64,000 nucleotides of DNA. It comes from Sphaerochaeta sp. GTDB taxonomy: Bacteria > Spirochaetota > Spirochaetia > Sphaerochaetales > Sphaerochaetaceae. The notes under the pieces were generated by a model that was given only the letters and a program-made list of their open reading frames with translations, made no database searches and was not told the DNA's origin. The stretch is from contig JAKVPA010000007.1 in assembly GCA_022482495.1 (NCBI GenBank), forward strand, positions 1 to 64,000, written 5' to 3'. Shown here in pieces: positions 1-8,329 of the stretch (positions within the stretch are counted from its first letter, which is position 1; each line of letters starts with the position of its first letter). A program made the translations under genes and the position numbers.

Positions 1-74
1 CAGGCTTTCCCGTCCAAGGTGTTTCCTTTCGTGATTTCGAGCGTATGTTTTCTTGCATTGGTGGTAGTCCGCAT
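1..74 (-). CDS. Possible 5' end of a gene running off the left edge
   Basis: On the minus strand an ATG at 74 opens 24 codons (start MRTTTNARKHTLEITKGN) that continue past the window edge. No Shine-Dalgarno is visible. An alternative ATG at 58 in another frame gives MQENIRSKSRKE. The only support is a good upstream promoter on the same strand (148-176) and the hairpin between them. The family cannot be told from so few residues, and either frame, or neither, may be the real one. Confidence 0.25.
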   Translation of the reverse strand, partial: MRTTTNARKHTLEITKGNTLDGKA

Positions 75-107
75 TGGAAAAGGGAGGGGCAGCCGGGGGA
101 CTACCAC
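61..107 (-). promoter_or_regulatory. 10-bp inverted repeat in a leader, close to the start codon
   Basis: GTGGTAGTCC (61-70) and GGACTACCAC (98-107) are perfect inverted repeats separated by 27 nt of purine/pyrimidine-skewed sequence (several G runs on the plus strand). In a minus-strand transcript from the promoter at 148-176 this would fold into a strong stem whose loop holds the candidate ATG at 74. Regulatory function is inferred from placement only. Confidence 0.4.
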
Positions 108-147
108 ATCGCACCGCCCTGCCCATCCGATTTGCAATTGCTCTTTG

Positions 148-176
148 ATTCTACGTCAATCTGAAGTACTCGGCAA
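148..176 (-). promoter_or_regulatory. Sigma70-type promoter, minus strand
   Basis: Read on the minus strand: -35 TTGCCG (171-176), 17-bp spacer, -10 TAGAAT (148-153). It points toward the left edge and the hairpin at 61-107. Confidence 0.45.
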
Positions 177-400
177 TCTCATTTTTAGCAACACAGTGCA
201 GAATCGGTTTTATAACTAAAAGAATATGCAAGAATAATGATTTGTACCATCAGATTGAAGGACACTTTTTTCAAGTGGAAGATCATCCAGCAACCAAAAC
301 CATTTCTTCAAAAGAGGTTTTCTTGTGATCCCGGTAAGGGGGGGAGAATGGTCAATGACGCATGCAGAAGAAACAAAAACAACACAATCAATGATGATTC
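177..400. other. Intergenic stretch, no gene seen
   Basis: Between the promoter pointing left and the stop of the ATPase at 401. Open frames here are short, have no ribosome binding site and no family resemblance. No terminator with a T run was seen after the ATPase stop. Confidence 0.5.
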
Positions 401-1672
401 TTACTTTCCCCTTCCAACAACCACTTCCACACCGGCAGCACTTCTATATGGATATCTCCGATGACCAAGGTCCCGTTCTTCTTCGTAGGTCAGGAGTACG
501 AGCCGTTTCAGGTCTCCCAGGGATTTTGCCAATGCCACGAGATTGCGGATTTCCCGGTCATCTGTTGATCCATCAAGCGTATACGTCACTCCAATGGCCG
601 TATGCTCGTTGGGAAGATAAAAATCCACATCAATCCCGGTCTTCTCCGACTTGAAGAAAAACAGGTCATGTGGGTATCGTCTGGACAAGGCAACAGCCAC
701 CAGATTCTCCAACAACAACGGATCCTTCTGAACCAGGAACAACGAGAGCAGGCCATTGTCTGAAAAATACCACTTGGGATTTCCCTCACGATCAGCAAAA
801 GATGAAATATAATTCCGTAGAGGGAAAAGAAGATACGAATCTTCGGCGTAGCCGGTGTATTCGATCAAGGAATCCTTGCTGACTTCCACCCCGATCTCCC
901 CAAGGAGATGATGGAGACGGGAAAACGAGACCACATCCTTCACCGACTCCGCACGTTTTTTCATCATCAGCTCCAACGCCTTTGGATTACGGATTCCGTT
1001 GCGTGCAAGGATGTCCCCAAGAAGAATCTTCTGGTACACACTGGAAAGATAGGCCCGTTTGTCCTGATAGGACAGAACCTCTGGAAGGCCACCCACATGA
1101 AGATAGGATGCAAACGCTTTTCTGATGGCGGCACTTCCCTTGGTTTGCAGTATCATTTGCTCTCCGAAAGGGACACCAACCGCCGTAAGGTACTCTCGGA
1201 AGGAGAACGGATACACATGCATCGAAAGAAACCTCCCTCCAAGAACGGTTTCCATTTCAGAACTCAGCATCTTGGCATTGCTTCCCGTAATGAACGTTCG
1301 TTCCTTGGAATCAGCCAATCTACGGGCAAATTTCTCCCATCCTTTGATGTTTTGGATTTCATCAAAAAAGAAATATCCCTTCTTGTCACTGAGTTCCGCT
1401 TGGACGCCCAGGATGTCATTCAAGTCAGCGGCCGTACATTCCGCGAGACGCTCATCTTCAAAATTGATACAGATGATCTGCTCCCACGAAACACCCTGGG
1501 AGACCAATGTACGAATTTGATCGTACAAGAGTGTGGACTTTCCTGCCCTTCGGAGTCCGGTGAGCACATAATTCCCCTGTGGTTCAAACGTATATTCACG
1601 AGGAATGATCTTCACCCGTTTGATCACTTCATGTTGGTCAAAGATAACCTGTTTCCAGAGCGTATGCTGCAT
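401..1672 (-). CDS. AAA-type ATPase with DUF4143 C-terminus
   Basis: A 423-aa cytoplasmic P-loop ATPase of the DUF4143 group, orphan ATPases common in accessory regions whose biochemical role is unknown. Walker A is GLRRAGKSTL at residues 39-48 and Walker B is YFFFDEIQ at 100-107; the C-terminal third has the nuclease-like fold region seen in this group (VDFYLPNEHTAIGVTYTL). The ATG at 1672 is preceded by GAAGAGGTGAAGG as ribosome binding site. The gene is monocistronic, with its own promoter and two palindromic operator candidates upstream (1693-1765), suggesting repression, perhaps by its own product or by an unlinked repressor. Unlike the two related genes nearby it is intact. Confidence 0.85.
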   Translation of the reverse strand: MQHTLWKQVIFDQHEVIKRVKIIPREYTFEPQGNYVLTGLRRAGKSTLLYDQIRTLVSQGVSWEQIICINFEDERLAECTAADLNDILGVQAELSDKKGYFFFDEIQNIKGWEKFARRLADSKERTFITGSNAKMLSSEMETVLGGRFLSMHVYPFSFREYLTAVGVPFGEQMILQTKGSAAIRKAFASYLHVGGLPEVLSYQDKRAYLSSVYQKILLGDILARNGIRNPKALELMMKKRAESVKDVVSFSRLHHLLGEIGVEVSKDSLIEYTGYAEDSYLLFPLRNYISSFADREGNPKWYFSDNGLLSLFLVQKDPLLLENLVAVALSRRYPHDLFFFKSEKTGIDVDFYLPNEHTAIGVTYTLDGSTDDREIRNLVALAKSLGDLKRLVLLTYEEERDLGHRRYPYRSAAGVEVVVGRGK

Positions 1673-1692
1673 CCTTCACCTCTTCTGAAACA

Positions 1693-1721
1693 AGTATACG
1701 AGTTACTCATTCATTTGTCGA
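1693..1721 (-). promoter_or_regulatory. Promoter of the DUF4143 ATPase gene
   Basis: Minus strand: -35 TCGACA (1716-1721), 17-bp spacer, -10 TATACT (1693-1698). The -35 is the outer half of the palindrome at 1716-1733, so a bound repressor would block it. Confidence 0.6.
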
Positions 1722-1765
1722 GTATATTCGATAAAACATCTAATTTCTGTCGAACGTAATCGACA
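1716..1765. promoter_or_regulatory. Two palindromic operator candidates, TGTCGA-N6-TCGACA
   Basis: Site 2 is TGTCGA-ACGTAA-TCGACA (1748-1765), a perfect inverted repeat. Site 1 is TGTCGA-GTATAT-TCGATA (1716-1733), one mismatch. Their starts lie 32 bp apart, about three helical turns, so two dimers would sit on the same face of DNA. Site 1 covers the -35 of the ATPase promoter. Confidence 0.5.
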
Positions 1766-1814
1766 ACATATGAACGAACAGATCATCTTTCTCCCTGTTG
1801 ATGGAGTGTCCCCT

Positions 1815-3224
1815 TCATCTTCGGTACCGCATTTCCCCATCGATCTCCGCATAATGGGGATCACGTTTTTCAAAGCCGGAGCCTGAGATGAACCCGATCC
1901 TCACCGGCCTGAACCCAGGAATCTGTTGGATTTTCATAGCCGCTTCCGTCACAGCGGTTTCTGACATAGGATCTTTGAGATACTTCACCTCATATACCAC
2001 GTATGAACCCTCTTTGGTTTTCAGCACGCAATCAAATTCGCCGTTTTCCCGCCTCTCTTTGTCATCATACCAATAGGTTCCGATATCGATGACTCCTGGC
2101 AGATTCCCTGCCTGTACCTGCCGCTTGAGATAGGAACGCGCGATGGCTTCAAACCGTTTGGAAATGAAGGTCCCCAGGGAATCCTTGATGAACGCATCAA
2201 AGAAGGCGGGAGCTGCAAGCATCTGGAGGTTGCTCTTCCATGGAAACACGTAGGTAGAATAAAACCGCAGAAGATTGTCAGAGAGCTCATGGAAACTTTT
2301 CCTCCTGTCATCACTATGGTTCAGCGGAAAGCTCTTGGTGACGATTTCCATGGAAAGAAGCCGTTTGATCTCCCGATCCAACATTCCCCGTGCATCAAAA
2401 CTCAGGGACACTTCTATCTCACGAAACTTCATCCCTGAGTTTCCAATCCTCGCGATAATTTCCCAGGAAACCCCGGTAAGAAAGGTCTGTTCGATGACCT
2501 CACGAACCGGACTGTATGGCTCGAGCAGCAGATCATCGATATTCCCTTCCAGGTCTTTGTGGACATCAAGCCGTTCCAAGACAAACGGGGATCCCCAAAA
2601 ACAGAGTACATCGCGATCTTCTCCCTGACGGGAAGATCCAGATAAAACAACGAAGCATCCAGATAGTCAAACGGAAGGACCTGCATGACGCCGTCAAAAC
2701 GTCCGAACAGCGGATTGTCCCGTTCCAGCAATTCCGTCATCACCGTGATGGAACTTCCACAGAGGACCAACGACAGACCGACGTATCGTTTATCGATGAT
2801 TCGCTGGAAACAGGAATCCACCACACCACCATCTTTGGTTTCTTTGAGGTAGGGATACTCATCCAATACCACCACGACCGGTTTCCGAGATCATCTGGAA
2901 AAGATCAAACAGGTCCCGGACGCGGGAGAGGTAGGGTTTCCCCAATGCGACAGACGCACTCTTCGCACACAACTCAATATTGTAGTCCAAACTTCCTTTG
3001 ATACATTCATACCAGATGACGGTGCCAGGAAAATCCTTCAGCACTTCCCCGAGCAACGTTGTCTTCCCCACTCTCCGTGACCCATACACCAGGAGATTCC
3101 CGCTGTGGTTCCGTTGGGCAAGCGTCGATGTGATCTGTGCGATTTCTTTCTCACGTCCCTTGAACAGGATCCCTCCAACCCCGGATAAATCACCATTCTT
3201 TGATACAATCAACGGTGATTGCAT
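1815..3224 (-). CDS. Archaeal-type ATPase with DUF234 nuclease-like C-terminus, frameshifted
   Basis: Three overlapping reading frames make one ATPase of about 469 residues. The first (from ATG 3224, or TTG 3227) carries GREKEI and Walker A GSRRVGKTTLL; the second (to about 2590) carries Walker B VVLDEYPYL and the sensor region LVLCGSSITVM; the third carries the winged-helix and the DUF234-type PD-(D/E)XK-like end (EFDCVLKT, VYEVKYLK). The breaks are near 2870 and in the GGGG run near 2590. Family members are accessory ATPases of unknown role. No gene follows closely. Either two sequence errors or real decay would explain it; both breaks are single-base events, as in essential genes elsewhere in the window, so I favour errors. 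Confidence 0.7.
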
Positions 3225-3465
3225 CAAAGGTGATGGTAATCTATTCCATCTTCCTCAAACCGTTATTGCAAAGAATATCCTTCTGACCATCATATGGCCT
3301 GCCAACGTGCCTTATTCCAAACACACAATTGCACGAAGAAACGCATGCCTGCCCATGAAGGAAAATGGGACTATGCCCATACAATGAGGAAAGAAATAAC
3401 AGCGGAAAAACCTCGTGGGAGATGGCAAGCAACGTTCATTCGTTTCAACGAAGCATCCGCACCCG

Positions 3466-4047
3466 TCACCACGTCTCTTCCGTCGTCTGATTCTTCAGCA
3501 CGCCGGCGAAATCATCAGCCATCGACATCCAGGTGTTCCGGATGGTTGTAATGGTCCGCATATCCGTCACGTCTCCGGTCCGCACGCTGATCACCGGCGG
3601 CGTGCTGTTCGCCACGGCGAAATTCGGTCCGAAGAACGGGGGACGCTGAGGTCCCGGCCCGAACTGGGCGGAAACGGAAAGCACCGGGCCGGTAACGGTC
3701 CGCTCCTCAAAGCTTGGTTGGTCGAAGACGATCCTGGCGCGGCCTTCGCGCACCTCGACGGTCACCCAGGTGTACACCACCTTTCTCCGGTCCCCGCGGG
3801 TGATCATCTGTGCGTACTGCCCGATGATCCTCAGGTTGTCCCCATCGACCGTAGTGGTATCAGGGATCAGATTGCGCGCCGCCCACAGGCGTGACGTTGC
3901 GAACAGCGCGGACGCCGACGCTCCGTCAACGTTCACCACCTGTTCCAACGAACGGAGCTCCTGGGGAGCCGGTCCGTTGTCCGTCGTACTGCAGGAGGCA
4001 AGCAGCAGTACCACCCCCATGGTCAGAATCATCAAAGTCTGTTTCAT
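3466..4047 (-). CDS. Lipoprotein of unknown function
   Basis: A 193-aa secreted lipoprotein. The start is ATG 4047, preceded by AGGAGGG and followed by a type II signal peptide with lipobox LASC (Cys19). An upstream in-frame extension to 4233 lacks a ribosome binding site and would bury the signal peptide. The mature part (EVREGRARIVFDQPSFEER, central) looks like a mixed alpha/beta domain with charged and hydrophobic alternation, similar in feel to DUF4468/TraF-type envelope proteins, but I do not recognise the family. It is transcribed divergently from the AlbA_2 gene and stands alone. Confidence 0.7.
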   Translation of the reverse strand: MKQTLMILTMGVVLLLASCSTTDNGPAPQELRSLEQVVNVDGASASALFATSRLWAARNLIPDTTTVDGDNLRIIGQYAQMITRGDRRKVVYTWVTVEVREGRARIVFDQPSFEERTVTGPVLSVSAQFGPGPQRPPFFGPNFAVANSTPPVISVRTGDVTDMRTITTIRNTWMSMADDFAGVLKNQTTEETW

Positions 4048-4238
4048 AGCGCAACCCTCCTGCCTCATTGTACGTATATCGCACTGTCCTGTCACGCCAC
4101 GGTTCATGCACACCTTCCAATCCTTCAAGATTAACAGGAGACTCCCAATTTCTTTATTTCCCAGTAGTTGATCGTTTATAAACCTTTGAATGAGATTTCT
4201 TATTTCTCCACCTTGTAGTTGGATTAGGAACAAAATAA

Positions 4239-5729
4239 ATGTCCACGTATGATATACTATTGCTCATGAAACAACGGCTTGAAACCCAGACAACTGAATT
4301 CAAAGCAGTTCTCAATGACAAATTCGAACGAGAGGTTGTTGCATTTCTCAATTCACCGTTAGGTGGAGAAATATATATAGGGATAGAAGACAATGGATCT
4401 GTCATAGGAGTCAAAGAACCCGATAAGATTCAACGTTCAATTGCGGAGAAACTGAAAGATTCTATCGCACCTTCGACATTAGGGTTAGCTACTATTACCT
4501 GTGAAGAAATTGAAGGAAAAACAGTCATTCGTGTTGGTATCGCAAGCGGTACGGAAAAGCCCTACCACCTGACCAGGTATGGTTTAACTTCACGAGGGTG
4601 TTTCCTTCGTGTCGGCAGTACAGTCCAACCAATTCCTGAAAACAAGATTTCCGCTTTGTATGCACGACATGCACAAAGATCCATTGTAGATATCCCATCC
4701 AGAGAACAAGAACTTACGTTTACACAGCTCAAGATTTATTACGAAGGCAAACATCTTGATTTGAAAGAATCATTTCAAAAAACTTTGGGATTATTCACGA
4801 AAGAGGGAACATATAATCTGCTTGCATATCTTCTTTCTGATGACAATACCATTTCTGTAAGTGTGGCCAAATACGGAGGAAAGGACAAGTCTGACCTCAT
4901 CGAACGGCAGGAATGTGGTATTTGTTCCCTTGTTAAATCCGTACACATGGTGCTTGATAAGATGCAAATTGAGAATACTATTCGGACAAGAATCACTCCA
5001 ATGACACGAATTGAGGTGCCTCTTGTAGATCCCACCTGTTTACGAGAAGCCGTAATCAATGCTTTTGTCCATACAGATTGGCAATACGAGAACGCTCCCG
5101 TTTTCGAAATTTTCTCAGACAGAATATCTATAACTTCTACAGGGACACTCCCAGAAAACTTATCAAAAGACGATTTCTTTGACTGTGTCTCTGTCCCGCG
5201 AAACAGAGAGTTGATGCGTATTTTCAAGGACCTTGATATGGTGGAACAACTCGGCTCTGGACTTAGTCGAATCAAGGCTAAATATGACCTCCATATCTAT
5301 ACATTCATGGATGGCTTCATTCGTGTAAATTTCCCATTTTATCAAAAAGATATGGGCACCAATCAGACTGGTTCTGGCACCAATCAGACTGGTTCTGGCA
5401 CCAATCAGACTGGTTCTGGCACCAATCAGACTGGTTCTGGCACCAATCAGACTGGTTCTGGCACCAATCAGGCTGGTTCTGGCACCAATCAGGCTGGTTC
5501 TGGCACTAATCGAAATGAGAAATATAAGCAGAATTTGTGTCTCATTCTTGATGTTTTAAAAAAGAACCCAGGATACTCTGTGCCACAGATATTACAGGAA
5601 ACAGGAATTGCAGAACGTTCTGTGAAAAGATATCTTGCTATTTTGCGTAAACAAGGCAAAATTGGACGTACAGGAACAACCAGAAAATCTTTCTGGATTG
5701 TCTACGAAGATGAGAATCATCAGGGCTAA
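4239..5729 (+). CDS. AlbA_2-type ATP-binding protein with GTNQTGS linker repeat
   Basis: A 496-aa cytoplasmic protein of the Schlafen-AlbA_2/HATPase_c_4/winged-helix architecture, once annotated as RecG-like or divergent AAA-4; the family is thought to be DNA-binding regulators. AlbA_2 covers about residues 14-130 (TTEFKAV, GEIYIGIEDNG). The GHKL-like domain is about 265-345 (LREAVINAFVHTDW, QLGSGLSRI). Residues 373-421 are seven copies of GTNQ[T/A]GS, then a winged helix (VPQILQETGIAERSVKRYL) ends the protein. The ATG at 4239 has only a weak AGGA upstream. ATG 4266 gives the family-like start MKQRLETQTTEFK and lies 7 nt after an extended -10 (TGATATACT, 4250-4258), so translation may start there on a leaderless mRNA. 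Confidence 0.85.
   Translation: MSTYDILLLMKQRLETQTTEFKAVLNDKFEREVVAFLNSPLGGEIYIGIEDNGSVIGVKEPDKIQRSIAEKLKDSIAPSTLGLATITCEEIEGKTVIRVGIASGTEKPYHLTRYGLTSRGCFLRVGSTVQPIPENKISALYARHAQRSIVDIPSREQELTFTQLKIYYEGKHLDLKESFQKTLGLFTKEGTYNLLAYLLSDDNTISVSVAKYGGKDKSDLIERQECGICSLVKSVHMVLDKMQIENTIRTRITPMTRIEVPLVDPTCLREAVINAFVHTDWQYENAPVFEIFSDRISITSTGTLPENLSKDDFFDCVSVPRNRELMRIFKDLDMVEQLGSGLSRIKAKYDLHIYTFMDGFIRVNFPFYQKDMGTNQTGSGTNQTGSGTNQTGSGTNQTGSGTNQTGSGTNQAGSGTNQAGSGTNRNEKYKQNLCLILDVLKKNPGYSVPQILQETGIAERSVKRYLAILRKQGKIGRTGTTRKSFWIVYEDENHQG
4250..4258 (+). promoter_or_regulatory. Extended -10 directly before ATG 4266
   Basis: TGATATACT fits the TGn-TATAAT extended -10. Seven bases separate it from ATG 4266. 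No convincing -35 is present. If used, the message would start at or within a base or two of that ATG and ATG 4239 would not be transcribed. Confidence 0.4.
5355..5513 (+). repeat. 21-bp coding minisatellite, seven full copies plus a partial
   Basis: The unit GGCACCAATCAGACTGGTTCT (21 bp written as 7 codons, GTNQTGS) is repeated seven times at 5355-5501, five identical copies followed by two with GCT for ACT (GTNQAGS). A partial GGCACTAATCGA follows at 5502-5513. The unit is a multiple of three, so gain or loss of copies would change linker length without breaking the frame. Confidence 0.95.
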
Positions 5730-5805
5730 ATGCTTTCATTGAAAAGAAAACTGATTATCCAAGTTCCCCGATAAAGCAACCGGAATTACGGGATATCATA
5801 ACAGA

Positions 5806-5841
5806 AAAGCGGAAGACTCCATGTTCGGAATCTTCCGCTTT
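5806..5841 (-). terminator. Intrinsic terminator after tRNA-Asp
   Basis: AAAGCGGAAGA (5806-5816) and TCTTCCGCTTT (5831-5841) form an 11-bp perfect stem with a 14-nt loop. On the minus strand it begins 3 nt after the tRNA 3' end and runs into TTTTCTGTT, fitting an intrinsic terminator for the tRNA transcript. Confidence 0.8.
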
Positions 5842-5843
5842 GA

Positions 5844-5918
5844 CGAGAGAGACGGGACTCGAACCCGTGACCTCCGGCGTGACAGGCCAGCGCGATAAAC
5901 CAGCTTCGCTACTCCCCC
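5844..5918 (-). tRNA. tRNA-Asp (GTC)
   Basis: A 75-nt cloverleaf on the minus strand: acceptor GGGGGAG paired with CTCTCTC (two G-U pairs), anticodon stem CTGGC/GCCGG around loop CTGTCAC with anticodon GTC (plus-strand 5881-5883), T arm ACGGG-TTCGAGT-CCCGT, discriminator G. CCA is not encoded (TCA follows). It has its own promoter (5939-5967) and terminator (5806-5841), so it is a single-gene unit. Confidence 0.95.
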
Positions 5919-5938
5919 AGACACAAATTGCAGAAATG

Positions 5939-5967
5939 AAGGTATCCTATAATCGAAGACTTGTCAA
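5939..5967 (-). promoter_or_regulatory. Promoter of tRNA-Asp
   Basis: Minus strand: -35 TTGACA (5962-5967, consensus), 17-bp spacer, -10 TACCTT (5939-5944). The predicted start is about 12 nt before the mature 5' end. Confidence 0.6.
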
Positions 5968-6030
5968 CAACCCTCAGGAAAAAACCTGTTTGCGCATCGT
6001 CAAAACTTTGTATCAATGAACCATGGGTCC

Positions 6031-6711
6031 TTATTTCCAGACCATGGTTTCGACAACCGCTGAGGTACAGTTATCCGCATGGATCGAAAAGAGAAGTACC
6101 GAGGACAGAGAGAGGATGGGAGGTGGCGCCAACGCAATCCAGGCCAGATGATACCATGGCATGTCCCGAACGCTCGATGGGCCAAAGAACGTGAAATTCG
6201 CCTTGACCCGTTTCAGAATCTTTTCCGTAGTCAAGACCAAATCCAACGTCTTGCCATGCCGATTGGTATACTCCTCGACATCCCAGATATTGTCACCTGC
6301 AAGGTACAGGTTGTATGAATCAATATCAGAAAGAGCATCCAGCATCCAATTTCCATTCCTGACCGACCCCTTGGGCGTTACCGTATAGACAAGCGTGTGT
6401 TCCAGTTTGCCATCCTTGAGGAATACATAGAAACTGTGGAACAGGAAGAGATTCTTGGCGGTTTCCGGCGAGTAAGCCCTTCGATTATAGGCCCTGACTT
6501 CCCTCCCTTCAGGATTCTCCAGCACTTCATTGAGGTACTTGATGGCCCTGGAGGTATTCTCAGGATCACCCCGCATCAGATTGTCAGGATTCGTGTTGAT
6601 TTCATTTACTGCTCGCATCGAGGCACACCCAGAAAAGGATATCACCAGAAATATGATCAGCAACAAGATGGATAATGTATGACTCCACACACGATGAAAA
6701 GTTACTTTCAT
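6031..6711 (-). CDS. Lipoprotein of unknown function
   Basis: A 226-aa exported protein. The N-terminus is a type II signal peptide ending FSGC (Cys29); Phe at -3 departs from the E. coli lipobox but spirochaete lipoboxes are relaxed. The mature part is a soluble domain (NPDNLMRGDPENTSRAIKYL, then KDGKLEHTLVYTV) followed by a hydrophobic segment near the C-terminus (WIALAPPPILSLSSVLLF) that may re-enter a membrane. No family recognised. The start ATG (6709-6711) has no Shine-Dalgarno but lies 6 nt after a -10 with a 17-bp spaced -35, so the mRNA is probably leaderless. Genes on both sides are unrelated. Confidence 0.65.
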   Translation of the reverse strand: MKVTFHRVWSHTLSILLLIIFLVISFSGCASMRAVNEINTNPDNLMRGDPENTSRAIKYLNEVLENPEGREVRAYNRRAYSPETAKNLFLFHSFYVFLKDGKLEHTLVYTVTPKGSVRNGNWMLDALSDIDSYNLYLAGDNIWDVEEYTNRHGKTLDLVLTTEKILKRVKANFTFFGPSSVRDMPWYHLAWIALAPPPILSLSSVLLFSIHADNCTSAVVETMVWK

Positions 6712-6742
6712 TCGTAAATCTTACGAAGTACGGTTTTCCGTA
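6711..6742. promoter_or_regulatory. Two adjacent palindromes covering -10 and spacer
   Basis: TTCGTAAATCTTACGAA (6711-6727) is TTCGTAA/TTACGAA around 3 bases and contains the -10; TACGG-TTTT-CCGTA (6729-6742) fills the spacer. Together they cover the promoter of the lipoprotein gene, the arrangement expected for a repressor site. Confidence 0.45.
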
Positions 6743-6746
6743 TCAA
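6718..6746 (-). promoter_or_regulatory. Promoter of lipoprotein gene, leaderless type
   Basis: Minus strand: -35 TTGATA (6741-6746), 17-bp spacer, -10 TAAGAT (6718-6723). Only six bases (6712-6717) separate the -10 from the ATG at 6711. Confidence 0.55.
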
Positions 6747-7268
6747 GAGTTTTTCGATCCTTTTCAGAGCCAAATATTGAAATTTTCGCACATACAAGCG
6801 CATACACACCTTTTTACCATTCATTCCAAGCTCACTGATTGAGCAATCGGCCATGAGGCATACTCCCATTCTCCCCTGCTTTCCATTGAAACGTGGATGC
6901 AAAACTCAAAAGAATTTGGGATACCACGATCTCCTGGTCATCCCAACACTTCCTGCGAGATCACCTGATCTTGTCCTCACGGATCTCCCGTAAGGCACAA
7001 CAGCCCGCAGTTCTCCCTTGGAAAACTGCACAAGAAGCTGCAGGAAAAGCAGGGAAGAAAGAAAAATGCCGTACACGGTATCGTCCGATCATCCATGGGG
7101 TACGCTCCTCAGTACAACAGGATGAACTGTTATCAAATCGAACTGCTGTCAACAGGATTTTACCAACCATTTAGCGGGCTAGGAAAGCCCGTTTCTACAG
7201 CTTCAAAAAAAACAATATCGCAGGGATACCCACGAAAGGCACCGGTTCTTTTCATCCGGATTGTATGT
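6747..7268. other. Gene-poor stretch, no supported gene
   Basis: About 520 bp with only short open frames lacking ribosome binding sites or family resemblance. It holds two small stems: GGGATACCA...TGGTCATCCC (about 6917-6942, one bulge) and CGGGCT/AGCCCG (7175-7191). Neither has a T run long enough to call a terminator. Its composition is less GC-rich than the flanking coding DNA. Confidence 0.5.
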
Positions 7269-8294
7269 TCAAGCATTCTGGACGCCACCCAATCCCATAA
7301 TGACGCTCCAAACGGCATCCTCCACCGGGATTCCGTGGGCCAGATTGTCCTTGCGTACGGCAAGGACCTGCTCCCCTGGATAGCGCACCGCATGCCTGGG
7401 GTCGACCAGATGGGAAAGCTTCAGATCGGAGACGATACGGTCGATGACCTCGTCATTGCCCTGCGTCGTGGAGAAACAGGTCGGCTTGATGGCGATGAAC
7501 ACCTGGGATATCCCATACTCGTCCGTCCCCTGTTTTCCCACATCACTGACCGTGTTGCCCCCGGAGAGCATCGCCGCCATGGCATCCAACGCGATGGACA
7601 TCGCCGATCCCTTCCAGTATCCCATGGGGAGGATCCGCTGGCTTTCCTCGATGGCGGCAGGATCATCGGTGAGGTTCCCGTCTTTGTCGTACCCACCGGG
7701 AAACGGAAGCTTTTTCCCTTGCAACGCCGTCAGTTCCAGTTTTCCATAGGCGTACTGGCTCATCGCCCCATCCTCCACGATGTGTCGTCCATCCGAACGG
7801 GGGATTGCCAAGACGAACGGGTTGTTCCCGATGCGGGGATCGGTTCCGCCCCAAGCGGGCATATTGGGAAACGTGTTGGTCCAGCAGATGCCGATGCACC
7901 CGGCATCCGCCGCCTGCCAGCCATACGTGCCACCGCGCATCCAGTGGTTGGTGTTCCGCACCGCCACGCACCCGATGCCCAGCTTTCCGGCCAGCTCGAT
8001 GGCACGGGCCATGGCCTTCTTCGCGACAAGATTTCCCATCCCAAGCTTCCCGTTCCACCGCTCCATCGCCCCGAAGCTTCCCTCCACGTCAGGGACCGCA
8101 CCGGGGATGATCAAGCCCTTCTCCAGGTAGGAGATGACCCGGGGAAACCGGTTGACGCCATGGGAATACACGCCATCGACGCTGTTCTGCACGAAGATCG
8201 CCGCGCTCTCCTCGGCGTCAGCCGGAGAAAATCCATGCTGTATCAGAATCGTGGTGAAAACCCGCTGCATTGCATCCGCTTGAATACGTACCAT
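7269..8294 (-). CDS. dlgD: 2,3-diketo-L-gulonate reductase-like (Ldh/YlbC family)
   Basis: A 341-aa cytoplasmic NAD(P)H-dependent 2-oxoacid reductase of the malate/L-lactate dehydrogenase type 2 family. It aligns closely from memory with E. coli DlgD (YiaK): VYSHGVNRFPR near residue 43-52 with the catalytic His, NHWMRGGTYGWQAA, GICWTN, MGYWKGSAMSI and DEYGISQVFIA. DlgD reduces 2,3-diketo-L-gulonate to 3-keto-L-gulonate in ascorbate/gulonate breakdown; the true substrate here is inferred. The start ATG 8294 lies six bases after GGAGG, better than the two upstream in-frame ATGs. No other yia/ula pathway gene is next to it; the TRAP genes at 38 kb are distant. Confidence 0.85.
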   Translation of the reverse strand: MVRIQADAMQRVFTTILIQHGFSPADAEESAAIFVQNSVDGVYSHGVNRFPRVISYLEKGLIIPGAVPDVEGSFGAMERWNGKLGMGNLVAKKAMARAIELAGKLGIGCVAVRNTNHWMRGGTYGWQAADAGCIGICWTNTFPNMPAWGGTDPRIGNNPFVLAIPRSDGRHIVEDGAMSQYAYGKLELTALQGKKLPFPGGYDKDGNLTDDPAAIEESQRILPMGYWKGSAMSIALDAMAAMLSGGNTVSDVGKQGTDEYGISQVFIAIKPTCFSTTQGNDEVIDRIVSDLKLSHLVDPRHAVRYPGEQVLAVRKDNLAHGIPVEDAVWSVIMGLGGVQNA

Positions 8295-8329
8295 CGCCAT
8301 CCTCCGTCCCCATCGTAGCACAGATGCGC

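Noticed and set aside
3298-3551. Short plus-strand frames between the broken ATPase and the lipoprotein
   Set aside because: No ribosome site, no conserved look; the 240-bp gap shows nothing I can support.
5355-5513. CRISPR-like array
   Set aside because: Repeats are 21 bp, head to tail with no spacers, in frame inside a protein gene; no cas genes.
6893-7191. Possible small RNA or terminator stems in the gene-poor stretch
   Set aside because: Stems are short (6-9 bp, one with a bulge), have no T run and no promoter at a fitting distance.
7095-8318. Plus-strand open frame of 407 codons
   Set aside because: Antisense to the DlgD-like reductase, which has the full family motif set.
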